Positions 1 to 5,910 are shown, counted from the first letter of the stretch. The stretch is 10,944 nt of DNA from an uncultured Lachnospiraceae bacterium (GCA_902803245.1 CADCPJ010000013.1:1-10944); one strand, 5' to 3'. Notes: generated from the letters alone by a model not told the origin. A program made the numbers and translations.

Positions 1-1
1 C

Positions 2-1258
2 AAGGATGTCTCCTTTAGGACCGCGGATGTGATCAGGCGCAGCATCATAAGCGACATCGCCGGATATTCCCTCTTAGTCAGGGAGAAGGACGGCACCGTG
101 GAGGTCCTCACCTCTGAGGATGTGGGCCGGAGGTATGTGGACGACGGCCTCGTGGATGAATTTCTGGCCAGTCAGGATGCGGAGCACTGGTACAGGCATT
201 TCAAGAAGGGGCGGAGCTTCGAGATCAAAGCCGAAACGACGTATGACAGGGAGAAGGCCGTCGCGGCCATACGGGATCTCAACTGTTTCAAAGAGGAGTA
301 CGTGACGAAACCGGTGGACGCATCTCTCGTCAAAAATGCCAACGGAGACTACGAGGTCACCTCGGAGATCGAGGGAAACCTTCTTGACGCCGATAAGGCG
401 GAAGCGGCCATCCTCAGCGCTCTCGACAGGTCAGCAAGGAGCGTGAACCTTGCCGGGCCGGACTGCTATATCCACCCGTCCGTGTTCCGCGACAATGAGA
501 ATCTGTGCCGCCGGAGAGATGAGTGGAACACTCTTCTTGGGATTCACCTGACTTATGAATTCGGCGACAATTACGAGGATATCGACAGGGAGTTTCTTCT
601 TCCCTATATCACCGACGACGGGGAGCATGTCACTGTGTCCACGGACTGGATTCCCGATCTCGTGGACAGCTGGGGAGCGAAGTATGACACATTCGGGGAA
701 TCCCGCTATTTCCGTACCTATGACGGCGACGACATCGTCGTGCCCGGAGGGGACTACGGCTGGTGCATCAATAAGGACGAAACAACCGCGGCTCTTCGCG
801 CCCAGATCGAGGGGGCGGAGAGCGGAGTCAGGTCCCCGATCTGGCTGTACGAGGCCATGGGATGGGACAACGGCGATCTGACCGGTACATATGTGGAGGT
901 CTCGCTGGTGCAGCAGAAGCTGTGGTGCTACAGGGATTACGAGCTGGTGGTGATGACGGATGTGGTGACGGGACAGCCGACCGGGGACCGGGAGACTGTC
1001 CGCGGCGTGTTCGCCGTCGACGCAAAGGAATCGCCGGCCGTTTTGGGATCGCTGGATGTGCAGGGCTATGCCTCCCCGGTGAACTGGTGGTGCCCCTTCA
1101 ACGGCGGCCAGGGCCTGCACGATGCGCCCTGGAGAGGCGCTTTTGGCGGGAACATCTATCTGACAAACGGCTCCCACGGCTGTGTCAACATCCCCGTGGA
1201 CAAGATGCAGGAGATCTATGACACCGTATCGATCGGAACCGCAGTGGTAGTGTATTGA
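2..1258 (+). CDS. L,D-transpeptidase (YkuD domain), 5'-truncated by the window edge
   Basis: This is a cell-wall L,D-transpeptidase, an enzyme class that forms 3-3 peptidoglycan cross-links outside the membrane. The C-terminal YkuD domain (about 880-1258) carries the family signature: His at 1118-1120, 17 residues, then SHGCVN with the catalytic Cys at 1181-1183. The roughly 280 residues before it resemble the paired peptidoglycan-binding (PG_binding_4-like) modules that precede YkuD in many clostridial enzymes; I infer this from overall pattern. A GTG at 29 could be read as a start, but the frame is open to the left edge and codons 2-28 continue the domain. No Shine-Dalgarno sits before that GTG. 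The true start, with the expected membrane anchor, is therefore outside the window. The gene ends TGA at 1256-1258, 25 nt before the sortase gene, so the two are probably co-transcribed. The function is confident; substrate specificity is not determinable. Confidence 0.9.
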   Translation, partial: KDVSFRTADVIRRSIISDIAGYSLLVREKDGTVEVLTSEDVGRRYVDDGLVDEFLASQDAEHWYRHFKKGRSFEIKAETTYDREKAVAAIRDLNCFKEEYVTKPVDASLVKNANGDYEVTSEIEGNLLDADKAEAAILSALDRSARSVNLAGPDCYIHPSVFRDNENLCRRRDEWNTLLGIHLTYEFGDNYEDIDREFLLPYITDDGEHVTVSTDWIPDLVDSWGAKYDTFGESRYFRTYDGDDIVVPGGDYGWCINKDETTAALRAQIEGAESGVRSPIWLYEAMGWDNGDLTGTYVEVSLVQQKLWCYRDYELVVMTDVVTGQPTGDRETVRGVFAVDAKESPAVLGSLDVQGYASPVNWWCPFNGGQGLHDAPWRGAFGGNIYLTNGSHGCVNIPVDKMQEIYDTVSIGTAVVVY

Positions 1259-1283
1259 ACGGGAATACATAAAGAGGTGGGAG

Positions 1284-2465
1284 ATGTCCAGACAGGACTT
1301 GGAAATGAATCAAAAGAAAGGAATGGGGCCGGTCCGCTGGATCGTCCTCATTGCCGCTGTTGCAGTTTTCTGCGTCTCGGGATACCGGCTCTATACGATC
1401 TTGAGCGGCTATAAGGCTGCAAGTGATGAGTACAGCTCTCTGGCCGATTCATTTACTTCTGAGGCCGAAGAAGAGAACCGCGAAGGGGATCACCGTGATG
1501 CGGACACGGCAAGCGCACTTGCAGTGAATGCCCCGGAATTCCAGGAGGCTTCTGCGGGTGAAACGGCCGTCTCCTCCGGAAATCTGTCCGCAGCTGACGC
1601 CTCTCCTTTGGCGGAGAGCGGGTCCCTTGCGGAGAGCGGAACCCTTGCAGAGAGCGGAACCCTCGCGGAGGTCGGAGCCCTCACTGGGAACGGAACCCCC
1701 GCGGGGAGCGGCGGGGAACGAAACCCGTCCGGGACGAAGGCGGAGGACGAAAAGAGGAAGGAGGATGTGAAGCCGAAGGAAGAGGTGAAGCATGTCACCT
1801 ACAAGAATCCGGAGACCAGGGAGGAAGAGGTATACCTTGTCGAGGACGCGGCCCCTCCGCTGAAAGTGAACTGGAAGAAGCTGAAGGACATCAATCCGGA
1901 CATCGTGGGATGGGTAACAGTGGACGGACTTGACAATATCAGCTACCCGGTTCTTAGGGGGAAGGACAACGACACCTATCTCCACCAGACCTTCCGGAAG
2001 CAGTACCTCTACGCGGGTTCCATCTTCGAGGACGCAAACAATGCTGCGGATTTCGCGGATCCCAATACCATCGTCTACGGACACAATATGAAGGACGGCA
2101 GCATGTTCGGAAAGCTGAAGGAGCTCAGTGATCAGACGAAGTACGACGAGAACCCTTATTTCTGGATCCTCACCCCGGAGGGAAACTACCGCTATCACAT
2201 CTTCTCGATTTTCACCGCTTCGGTGGACTCGGACACATATGTGCTCTTTTCGCAGAACGGACCGGAGTTTCTTGAGTGGGAGGAAGAGATGCAGAAGCTC
2301 TCCGACGTCAAAAACGATGTGGAACTCATGAAGAGCGACAAGGCGGTGGTCCTGTCCACCTGCACTTCGGACAGCTCCAGGCGCTGCGTCGTCATAGGGA
2401 AATGCGTCTCCTCCGACCGCCCTGTCAGAAAACACGCCACAGAACTGACCGTAGTCGGAAAATGA
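1284..2465 (+). CDS. srtB: Class B sortase with extended repeat-containing stalk
   Basis: Sortases are membrane-anchored cysteine transpeptidases that cut a C-terminal sorting signal and attach the protein to peptidoglycan. This 393-residue protein has a short basic N-terminus, one membrane segment (about residues 18-38), a low-complexity stalk (about 45-190) and a sortase domain (about 195-390). Catalytic residues are visible: His267 in YGHNMKDGSMFG, Cys360 in LSTC, and an Arg at 366 or 367 in SSRRCVVIGK. The YGHN...G-MFG-L spacing and the LSTC box fit class B. SrtB proteins are usually about 230-250 residues, and the excess here is the stalk: Ala/Glu/Ser/Gly repeats at residues 110-141, then a Lys/Glu-rich stretch. 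The start at 1284 is supported by AAAGAGGTGGG at 1271-1281. It follows the L,D-transpeptidase by 25 nt. No protein with a recognisable sorting signal is encoded in the window, so its substrate is unknown. Confidence 0.93.
   Translation: MSRQDLEMNQKKGMGPVRWIVLIAAVAVFCVSGYRLYTILSGYKAASDEYSSLADSFTSEAEEENREGDHRDADTASALAVNAPEFQEASAGETAVSSGNLSAADASPLAESGSLAESGTLAESGTLAEVGALTGNGTPAGSGGERNPSGTKAEDEKRKEDVKPKEEVKHVTYKNPETREEEVYLVEDAAPPLKVNWKKLKDINPDIVGWVTVDGLDNISYPVLRGKDNDTYLHQTFRKQYLYAGSIFEDANNAADFADPNTIVYGHNMKDGSMFGKLKELSDQTKYDENPYFWILTPEGNYRYHIFSIFTASVDSDTYVLFSQNGPEFLEWEEEMQKLSDVKNDVELMKSDKAVVLSTCTSDSSRRCVVIGKCVSSDRPVRKHATELTVVGK
1611..1706 (+). repeat. In-frame 18-bp tandem repeats in the sortase stalk
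   Basis: Units of 18 bp begin at 1611, 1629, 1647, 1665 and 1683, with a degenerate remnant from 1701. The first three are nearly identical (consensus GCGGAGAGCGGAACCCTT) and encode Ala-Glu-Ser-Gly-Ser/Thr-Leu. Later units diverge to AEVGAL and TGNGTP. The 18-bp period keeps the frame, so copy-number change would only lengthen or shorten the extracellular stalk. Confidence 0.85.
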
Positions 2466-2488
2466 TGCCCGGCTGCACAGAGCGGATC

Positions 2489-2524
2489 ATACTTTACAGA
2501 CACAAAAGCCGATAATACTTTACA
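2489..2524 (+). repeat. Pair of direct repeats ATACTTTACA upstream of a candidate promoter
   Basis: ATACTTTACA occurs exactly at 2489-2498 and again at 2515-2524, a 26-bp repeat distance, in the AT-rich gap after the sortase gene. They lie 44-79 bp upstream of the candidate extended -10 at 2563-2573. They could be operator half-sites or chance in AT-rich DNA. Neither TTTACA has a well-spaced -10, so I do not call them -35 boxes. Confidence 0.35.
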
Positions 2525-2562
2525 AATAAGAAAGAACTATCCTCTCAAAATTGTAACATAGA

Positions 2563-2573
2563 TGTGCTATCAT
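2563..2573 (+). promoter_or_regulatory. Candidate extended -10 promoter for the secreted protein and sirtuin genes
   Basis: TGTGCTATCAT contains the TRTG extended element plus TATCAT (2568-2573), a 5/6 match to TATAAT. The -35 region at 17-bp spacing (2545-2550, TCAAAA) is poor, which is tolerated for extended -10 promoters. Transcription would begin near 2580, directly at the first 19-bp repeat unit (2582). The stretch 2466-2713 otherwise contains no supported gene and no clear terminator for the sortase gene. Confidence 0.5.
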
Positions 2574-2581
2574 CCACTATA

Positions 2582-2695
2582 TTGTTAAGGATTCAAGATA
2601 TTGTTAAGGATTCATGATATTGTTAAGGCTCCACGGTGCTGTTAAGGGTTCAGGATATTGTTATGGATCTGCTGCATCGTTAAGGCTTCACGAGA
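2582..2695 (+). repeat. Six tandem 19-bp repeats in the leader of the secreted protein gene
   Basis: Units begin at 2582, 2601, 2620, 2639, 2658 and 2677, exactly 19 bp apart. The first is TTGTTAAGGATTCAAGATA. The core TTGTTAAGG is intact in units 1-3; unit 4 is CTGTTAAGG, unit 5 TTGTTATGG and unit 6 TCGTTAAGG. The 3' halves drift more, roughly ATTCAxGATA. Units 1 and 2 differ at one base. In the following register (2696-2714) the repeat's AAGG position coincides with AAGGAGG, the Shine-Dalgarno of the next gene at 2701-2707. The array sits just downstream of the candidate promoter, so it would be transcribed as the 5' leader. Function unknown. Confidence 0.9.
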
Positions 2696-2713
2696 ACGGA
2701 AAGGAGGTCCGGG

Positions 2714-3487
2714 ATGAAAAGTGTATCCCAGCGGATGCTGAACATTGCACTCGCGTTCTTCGTCCTGCCGGCCGCCCTCACTGCGACTGCCGAGGCCGCG
2801 CCAAAAGTCAGCTACAAGCTCTACGCCGACTTCCTTAAGCAGGACAAATTCACCTACAAGCTGCAGAAACCGCTCGACACCGGCGACATGACCTACGCGC
2901 TTACTTTCTATGACACCTACGGATCGAAGCGCTATGAGAGAAAATCGATCTCTTTCTGCCTCATCGATCTGAACGGCGACGGAGTAAAGGAGCTGGTGGT
3001 CGCCCGCATGAAACCGAACTGGACGCCCAAGGCGATGCAGCTCAATATATTCACGATCCGGAAGGGAAAAGTGAAGCTCGTCCGGTATATGGATACGGAA
3101 GACTACTCGATCCCGACGAAGGGACAAAAGCTCCTCTATTCGAGGAAGCACAAGGCTCTCTACTGCCCCGCGTTCATCCAGAACAGCGACGCGTATTATG
3201 ACGACGAGACGGAGACTTATGCGCTCTATGGAATGAAAGGCCTTAAGATGCTGCGCATTCACTACGCGGACAGCCGGATCCGGCACGCCCTGGACGGCTC
3301 TGAGCTGACACTAAGGACATACCGCTACCAGGACGGGAGCACTTCCTCCCTTTGTACTAAGGACAATGAGCCCGGGCCGGATTATACCGAATATCTCGAT
3401 TCTCATTTTAAGGAACTGGACCTTAAGTCATTCCGGATGTACCGGAACACCGCCGCAAACCGAAAGAAGCTGCTCGGAAAAGCGTGA
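2714..3487 (+). CDS. Secreted protein of unknown function with a DxNxDG calcium-loop-like motif
   Basis: I do not recognise the family. The 257-residue protein begins with a typical Sec signal peptide: basic MKSVSQR, hydrophobic residues 9-26, and a probable cleavage after Ala28 (AEA|AP). There is no Cys at the cleavage site, so it is not a lipoprotein, and there is no C-terminal LPxTG-like signal or membrane anchor. The mature part is rich in Lys, Tyr and Asp. At residues 85-90 it has DLNGDG followed by VKELVV. That pattern occurs in Ca-binding EF-hand, dockerin and FG-GAP-like loops of secreted Bacillota proteins, and a loop of this kind after a beta strand is plausible. The start is fixed by AAGGAGG at 2701-2707, six bases before ATG. 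The sirtuin gene follows after 22 nt, suggesting a shared transcript, with the six-unit repeat array as the common leader. Confidence 0.75.
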   Translation: MKSVSQRMLNIALAFFVLPAALTATAEAAPKVSYKLYADFLKQDKFTYKLQKPLDTGDMTYALTFYDTYGSKRYERKSISFCLIDLNGDGVKELVVARMKPNWTPKAMQLNIFTIRKGKVKLVRYMDTEDYSIPTKGQKLLYSRKHKALYCPAFIQNSDAYYDDETETYALYGMKGLKMLRIHYADSRIRHALDGSELTLRTYRYQDGSTSSLCTKDNEPGPDYTEYLDSHFKELDLKSFRMYRNTAANRKKLLGKA

Positions 3488-3509
3488 TCTTTATACGGGG
3501 GAAATGAAT

Positions 3510-4247
3510 ATGAGTGATTTGCAAATAGCGATCGGCAAGCTGCAGGAGATCATCGACAGCCACAAAAAGATTGTCTTCTTCGGCGGGGCGGGCGTCTCCA
3601 CGGAGAGCGGCATCCCGGATTTCCGCTCACAGGACGGGCTCTACAATATGCAGTACAAGTATCCCCCGGAGACGATCATTTCCCACACGTTCTTCGTGCG
3701 GAATACGGAGGAGTTCTACCGCTTCTATAAGGACAAGATGCTGATCCTTGATGTGGAACCGAATGCCGCGCACAGAAAGCTCGCAGAGCTGGAAGAGGCC
3801 GGAAAGCTCACTGCGGTGATCACCCAGAATATCGACGGTCTTCATCAGAAGGCGGGGAGCAGGCAGGTCTATGAGCTGCACGGCTCCATTCACAGGAACT
3901 ACTGCACTTCCTGCCGCGAATTCTATGATGCCTCCTACATCAAGGCGTCAGACGGGGTGCCGAGATGCGCGAAGTGCGGAGGCCTGATCAAGCCGGACGT
4001 GGTTCTCTATGAGGAGGGGCTCGACCAGAATGTCATAAACGGAGCTGTCTCGGCAATCCAGCAGGCAGACTGCCTGATTATCGGCGGGACATCCCTCGTT
4101 GTCTATCCGGCAGCGGGACTCATCGACTATTTCTCGGGAGACAAGCTGGTCCTCATCAACAAGTCGCCGACGTCCAGGGACCGGATGGCGGACCTCGTGA
4201 TCAGCGGACCGATCGGCGAGGTGTTCTCCGGAATCCGCGTATCGTGA
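3510..4247 (+). CDS. cobB: NAD-dependent protein deacylase, sirtuin (Sir2) family
   Basis: Sirtuins remove acyl groups from protein lysines using NAD+, yielding nicotinamide and O-acetyl-ADP-ribose. They are cytosolic. This 245-residue protein has every family landmark in order: the NAD-binding GAGVSTESGIPDFRS near the N-terminus, TQNIDGLHQKAG, catalytic His124 in ELHGS, a zinc site of Cys132/Cys135 and Cys153/Cys156, GGTSLVVYPAAG, and LINKSPT near the end. The length is normal for a bacterial single-domain sirtuin. Two in-frame ATGs exist at 3504 and 3510. I prefer 3510 because GGGGGA at 3497-3502 is seven bases from it and only one base from 3504. The frame stays open further upstream into the preceding gene, but that extension is only overlap. 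The gene ends just before a strong terminator. The symbol is by homology; B. subtilis calls its sirtuin srtN. Confidence 0.95.
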   Translation: MSDLQIAIGKLQEIIDSHKKIVFFGGAGVSTESGIPDFRSQDGLYNMQYKYPPETIISHTFFVRNTEEFYRFYKDKMLILDVEPNAAHRKLAELEEAGKLTAVITQNIDGLHQKAGSRQVYELHGSIHRNYCTSCREFYDASYIKASDGVPRCAKCGGLIKPDVVLYEEGLDQNVINGAVSAIQQADCLIIGGTSLVVYPAAGLIDYFSGDKLVLINKSPTSRDRMADLVISGPIGEVFSGIRVS

Positions 4248-4269
4248 GAAAATGAAATAACAGGAAGGG

Positions 4270-4296
4270 GCAGGAGGCAGGGGCCTCCTGCTTTTT
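4270..4296 (+). terminator. Rho-independent terminator after the sirtuin gene
   Basis: A perfect 9-bp stem (GCAGGAGGC at 4270-4278 with GCCTCCTGC at 4283-4291), a 4-nt loop AGGG, then TTTTT at 4292-4296. It begins 22 nt after the sirtuin stop codon. Confidence 0.93.
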
Positions 4297-4321
4297 GTAA
4301 CACTTCAGAACCCCTGAAATC

Positions 4322-4349
4322 AGAGCGAAAACGAGGCCCTGCTCTTTTT
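4322..4349 (+). terminator. Possible second, weaker terminator hairpin
   Basis: AGAGC at 4322-4326 can pair with GCTCT at 4341-4345 (plus one G-T pair inside), followed by TTTT at 4346-4349. The loop is about 12 nt, which makes it weak. It could be a backup terminator before the rpsF promoter, or chance. Confidence 0.3.
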
Positions 4350-4360
4350 CAAAGAATCCC

Positions 4361-4389
4361 TTGCCTAAGATCCCCATATGTGATAAAGT
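4361..4389 (+). promoter_or_regulatory. Candidate promoter of the rpsF-ssb-rpsR operon
   Basis: TTGCCT (4361-4366), 17 bp, then TAAAGT (4384-4389) preceded by TG at 4381-4382, an extended -10. Transcription would start near 4396, giving a leader of about 78 nt before rpsF. Its position, between a terminator and a ribosomal protein operon, supports it. Confidence 0.55.
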
Positions 4390-4416
4390 AGATACCCGTG
4401 AGAATTTCAGATTGTT

Positions 4417-4457
4417 CCTTGTCTTCCGGATGAACCGGAAGGCCAAAGACCAGAAGG
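4417..4457 (+). promoter_or_regulatory. Structured rpsF leader, candidate S6:S18 autoregulatory element
   Basis: An inner stem TTCCGG (4424-4429) pairs with CCGGAA (4435-4440) around the loop ATGAA. Outer pairing is possible between CCTT (4417-4420) and AAGG (4454-4457), and between GTC (4421-4423) and GAC (4448-4450). This leaves an asymmetric bulge GGCCAAA on the 3' side and a CAG bulge. The outer helix would cover part of the AAGGAGGT Shine-Dalgarno (4454-4461). Known rpsF leaders in many bacteria bind the S6:S18 complex through a bulged helix and repress the operon. This fold has that general shape, but I could not compare it with the consensus, so the assignment is inference. Confidence 0.5.
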
Positions 4458-4473
4458 AGGTAAACAAACGGTT

Positions 4474-4923
4474 ATGAACAAGTATGAACTGGCTCTCATC
4501 ATCAGCGCCAAGCTTGATGACGAAACACGCACAGCAGTCCTTGACAGATCCAGGGACTACATCTCCCGCCACGGCGGCACAGTCGGCGAGACGCAGGAGT
4601 GGGGAAAGCGCAAGCTCGCTTATGAGATCGAGAAGCAGACAGAAGCTTACTACTACTTCATTCAGTTCGAGACAGACAATTCCGATACACCCAATGAGCT
4701 CGAGCAGCGCATGCGCATCATGGACAACGTCCTCCGCTACCTGATCGTCCGCAAGGATGAGAACGACACGTTCTCCGTCTCTCCCGAGAAGGCAGAGGAA
4801 GCTCCGGCGGAAGAAGCTGCTGAAGAAGCTGCTCAGGAAGAGAGCGCTCCGGCTGCGGAAGAAGCTCCGGCGGAAGAGGCTGCGGGTGAAGCTGCGGAAG
4901 AAGCTCCGGCTGAGGAAGCCTAA
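4474..4923 (+). CDS. rpsF: 30S ribosomal protein S6 with long Ala/Glu-rich C-terminal tail
   Basis: S6 binds S18 and the central domain of 16S rRNA in the small-subunit platform. Residues 1-96 are a standard S6 fold: the N-terminal MNKYELALIIS strand, EWGKRKLAYEI and YYYFIQFE are typical. S6 proteins are usually about 95-135 residues. This one has 149 because of a tail from about residue 104 in which 37 of 46 residues are Glu (18) or Ala (19). The tail is built from EEAPAEEA-like repeats that are also visible in the DNA (GAAGCTCCGGCGGAAGA at 4798-4814 and 4861-4877). AAGGAGGT lies 12 nt before the ATG, a rather long spacer, and overlaps the leader fold. First gene of rpsF-ssb-rpsR. Confidence 0.96.
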   Translation: MNKYELALIISAKLDDETRTAVLDRSRDYISRHGGTVGETQEWGKRKLAYEIEKQTEAYYYFIQFETDNSDTPNELEQRMRIMDNVLRYLIVRKDENDTFSVSPEKAEEAPAEEAAEEAAQEESAPAAEEAPAEEAAGEAAEEAPAEEA

Positions 4924-4959
4924 AATAAGGGCCGGTTCTTGTGTGGAGTCCATCCCATT

Positions 4960-4990
4960 AACCGCAGCGGCATAAATGCTCCGGTTTCTT
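4960..4990 (+). promoter_or_regulatory. Imperfect hairpin in the rpsF-ssb gap
   Basis: AACCG (4960-4964) can pair with CGGTT (4982-4986), and GGCA (4969-4972) with TGCT (4977-4980), with small bulges between. TTTCTT follows from 4985. It may be a weak attenuator or an RNA processing or protection site inside the operon. The rpsF-ssb gap (4924-5082) is long for this operon and holds no other clear signal apart from the ssb Shine-Dalgarno. Confidence 0.3.
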
Positions 4991-5082
4991 ACGTCAAAAG
5001 AAGAGCGGGGCGATTGCTGTTAAAATGCGGGGCATCCGATAACAATGCTTGAACTTTATAAGCGCTTTTGAGGAGGTAATGC

Positions 5083-5562
5083 ATGAATACTGTGATATTA
5101 ATGGGACGCTTGACAAGAGACCCCGAGATTCGCTATTCCGCAGGGGAAAGCGGAACGGCGGTTGCACGCTATCGTCTGGCTGTTGACCGCAGATTCAAGC
5201 GGGAAGGCGAACCGGATGCAGATTTCTTTAACTGCGTTTCGTTCGGACGTCAGGCGGAATTTGCAGAGAAGTATTTCCATCAGGGAACAAAGATTGTCAT
5301 TCAGGGAAGACTCCAGAACGACAATTATACAGACCGGGACGGTAAGATGGTATACGGCAATCGGATTGTCGTGGAGAACCAGGAGTTTGCCGAGAGCAAA
5401 GCAGCCAGCGAGCGCTCCGCTTCTTCTTACCGCGCTCCGTCAGATCCGCAGGGATCGGGCTCCAATTACGCCCGGCCCGCGTCAAAGCCTCAGGTGGACA
5501 CATCCGCGGACGGCTTTATGAACATCCCGGACGGGATCGACGAAGAGCTCCCATTTAACTAA
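5083..5562 (+). CDS. ssb: Single-stranded DNA-binding protein
   Basis: SSB coats single-stranded DNA during replication, recombination and repair and recruits partner enzymes through its C-terminal tip. Residues 1 to about 108 form the OB fold, beginning with the family hallmark MNTVILMGRLTRDPEIRYS and including FNCVSFGRQAEFAEKY and KIVIQGRLQNDNY. A disordered Ser/Ala/Pro/Gly linker (about 110-145) follows. The acidic interaction tip is EELPF plus a final Asn. Length 159 residues is normal. AGGAGGT at 5071-5077 sits five bases before the ATG. It lies between the two partner ribosomal proteins S6 and S18, a widely conserved operon arrangement. Confidence 0.97.
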   Translation: MNTVILMGRLTRDPEIRYSAGESGTAVARYRLAVDRRFKREGEPDADFFNCVSFGRQAEFAEKYFHQGTKIVIQGRLQNDNYTDRDGKMVYGNRIVVENQEFAESKAASERSASSYRAPSDPQGSGSNYARPASKPQVDTSADGFMNIPDGIDEELPFN

Positions 5563-5599
5563 AAGTTGAAAACATTCGTTTTTTAAGGAGATAGAGATC

Positions 5600-5860
5600 A
5601 TGGCATTTCAGAGAGCAAACAGTGAAGGCGGATTCAGAAGAAAAGGCGGATTCCACAGAAGGAAGAAAGTCTGCGTTTTCTGCGGCAAGGACAATGAGAT
5701 CAATTACAAGGACGTGAACAAGCTTAAGAGATATATCTCCGAGCGCGGCAAGATCCTTCCCAGAAGAATCACCGGCAACTGCTCCAAGCATCAGAGAGAG
5801 CTGACTACGGCAATCAAGCGCGCCCGCCATCTCGCAATCCTTCCGTACGTCCAGGATTGA
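5600..5860 (+). CDS. rpsR: 30S ribosomal protein S18, zinc-site (C+) form
   Basis: S18 pairs with S6 in the 30S platform. The 86-residue protein carries the S18 core ([26 protein letters not shown]...[15 protein letters not shown]). It keeps a complete putative zinc site: CVFC in the N-terminal half and CSKH after RITGN. Many bacterial S18 proteins have lost these ligands, so this is the C+ version, as in many Clostridia. The N-terminus is rich in Arg, Lys and Gly. AAGGAG at 5585-5590 supports the ATG at 5600. Last gene of the operon, followed by the hairpin at 5911-5948. Confidence 0.97.
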   Translation: MAFQRANSEGGFRRKGGFHRRKKVCVFCGKDNEINYKDVNKLKRYISERGKILPRRITGNCSKHQRELTTAIKRARHLAILPYVQD

Positions 5861-5877
5861 TGGTTTTTGTATGCGCG

Positions 5878-5907
5878 TTGCGCTTATGCACTCATCTATG
5901 ATATACT
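5878..5907 (+). promoter_or_regulatory. Candidate promoter for gdpP-rplI-dnaB
   Basis: TTGCGC (5878-5883), 18 bp, TATACT (5902-5907). The -10 is a 5/6 match and the -35 a 4/6 match. Predicted transcription start is near 5914, inside the hairpin at 5911-5948, which would then be close to the extreme 5' end of the mRNA. Confidence 0.55.
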
Positions 5908-5910
5908 CTT

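Noticed and set aside
29..31. GTG as the start of the L,D-transpeptidase
   Set aside because: The frame is open to the window edge, no ribosome binding site precedes it, and the membrane anchor expected of this family would be missing.
431..1270. 279-codon open frame on the minus strand opposite the L,D-transpeptidase
   Set aside because: It is antisense to a gene with clear catalytic motifs, gives a Val/His/Arg-rich protein with no recognisable domain, and is explained by high GC content.
2582..2695. CRISPR-like array
   Set aside because: The units are contiguous 19-bp tandem repeats without unique spacers, and no cas gene is present.
2614..2838. 74-codon plus-strand frame starting inside the 19-bp repeats and overlapping the secreted protein gene
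   Set aside because: TAAGGA lies only three bases before its ATG, the 19-bp period shifts frame at every unit, and most of its length is an out-of-frame reading of the signal-peptide region.
4201..4953. 250-codon minus-strand open frame with a Phe/Ser/Arg-rich N-terminus
   Set aside because: Its odd composition is the complement of the Ala/Glu repeats in the S6 tail, and it runs across the terminator and rpsF promoter.
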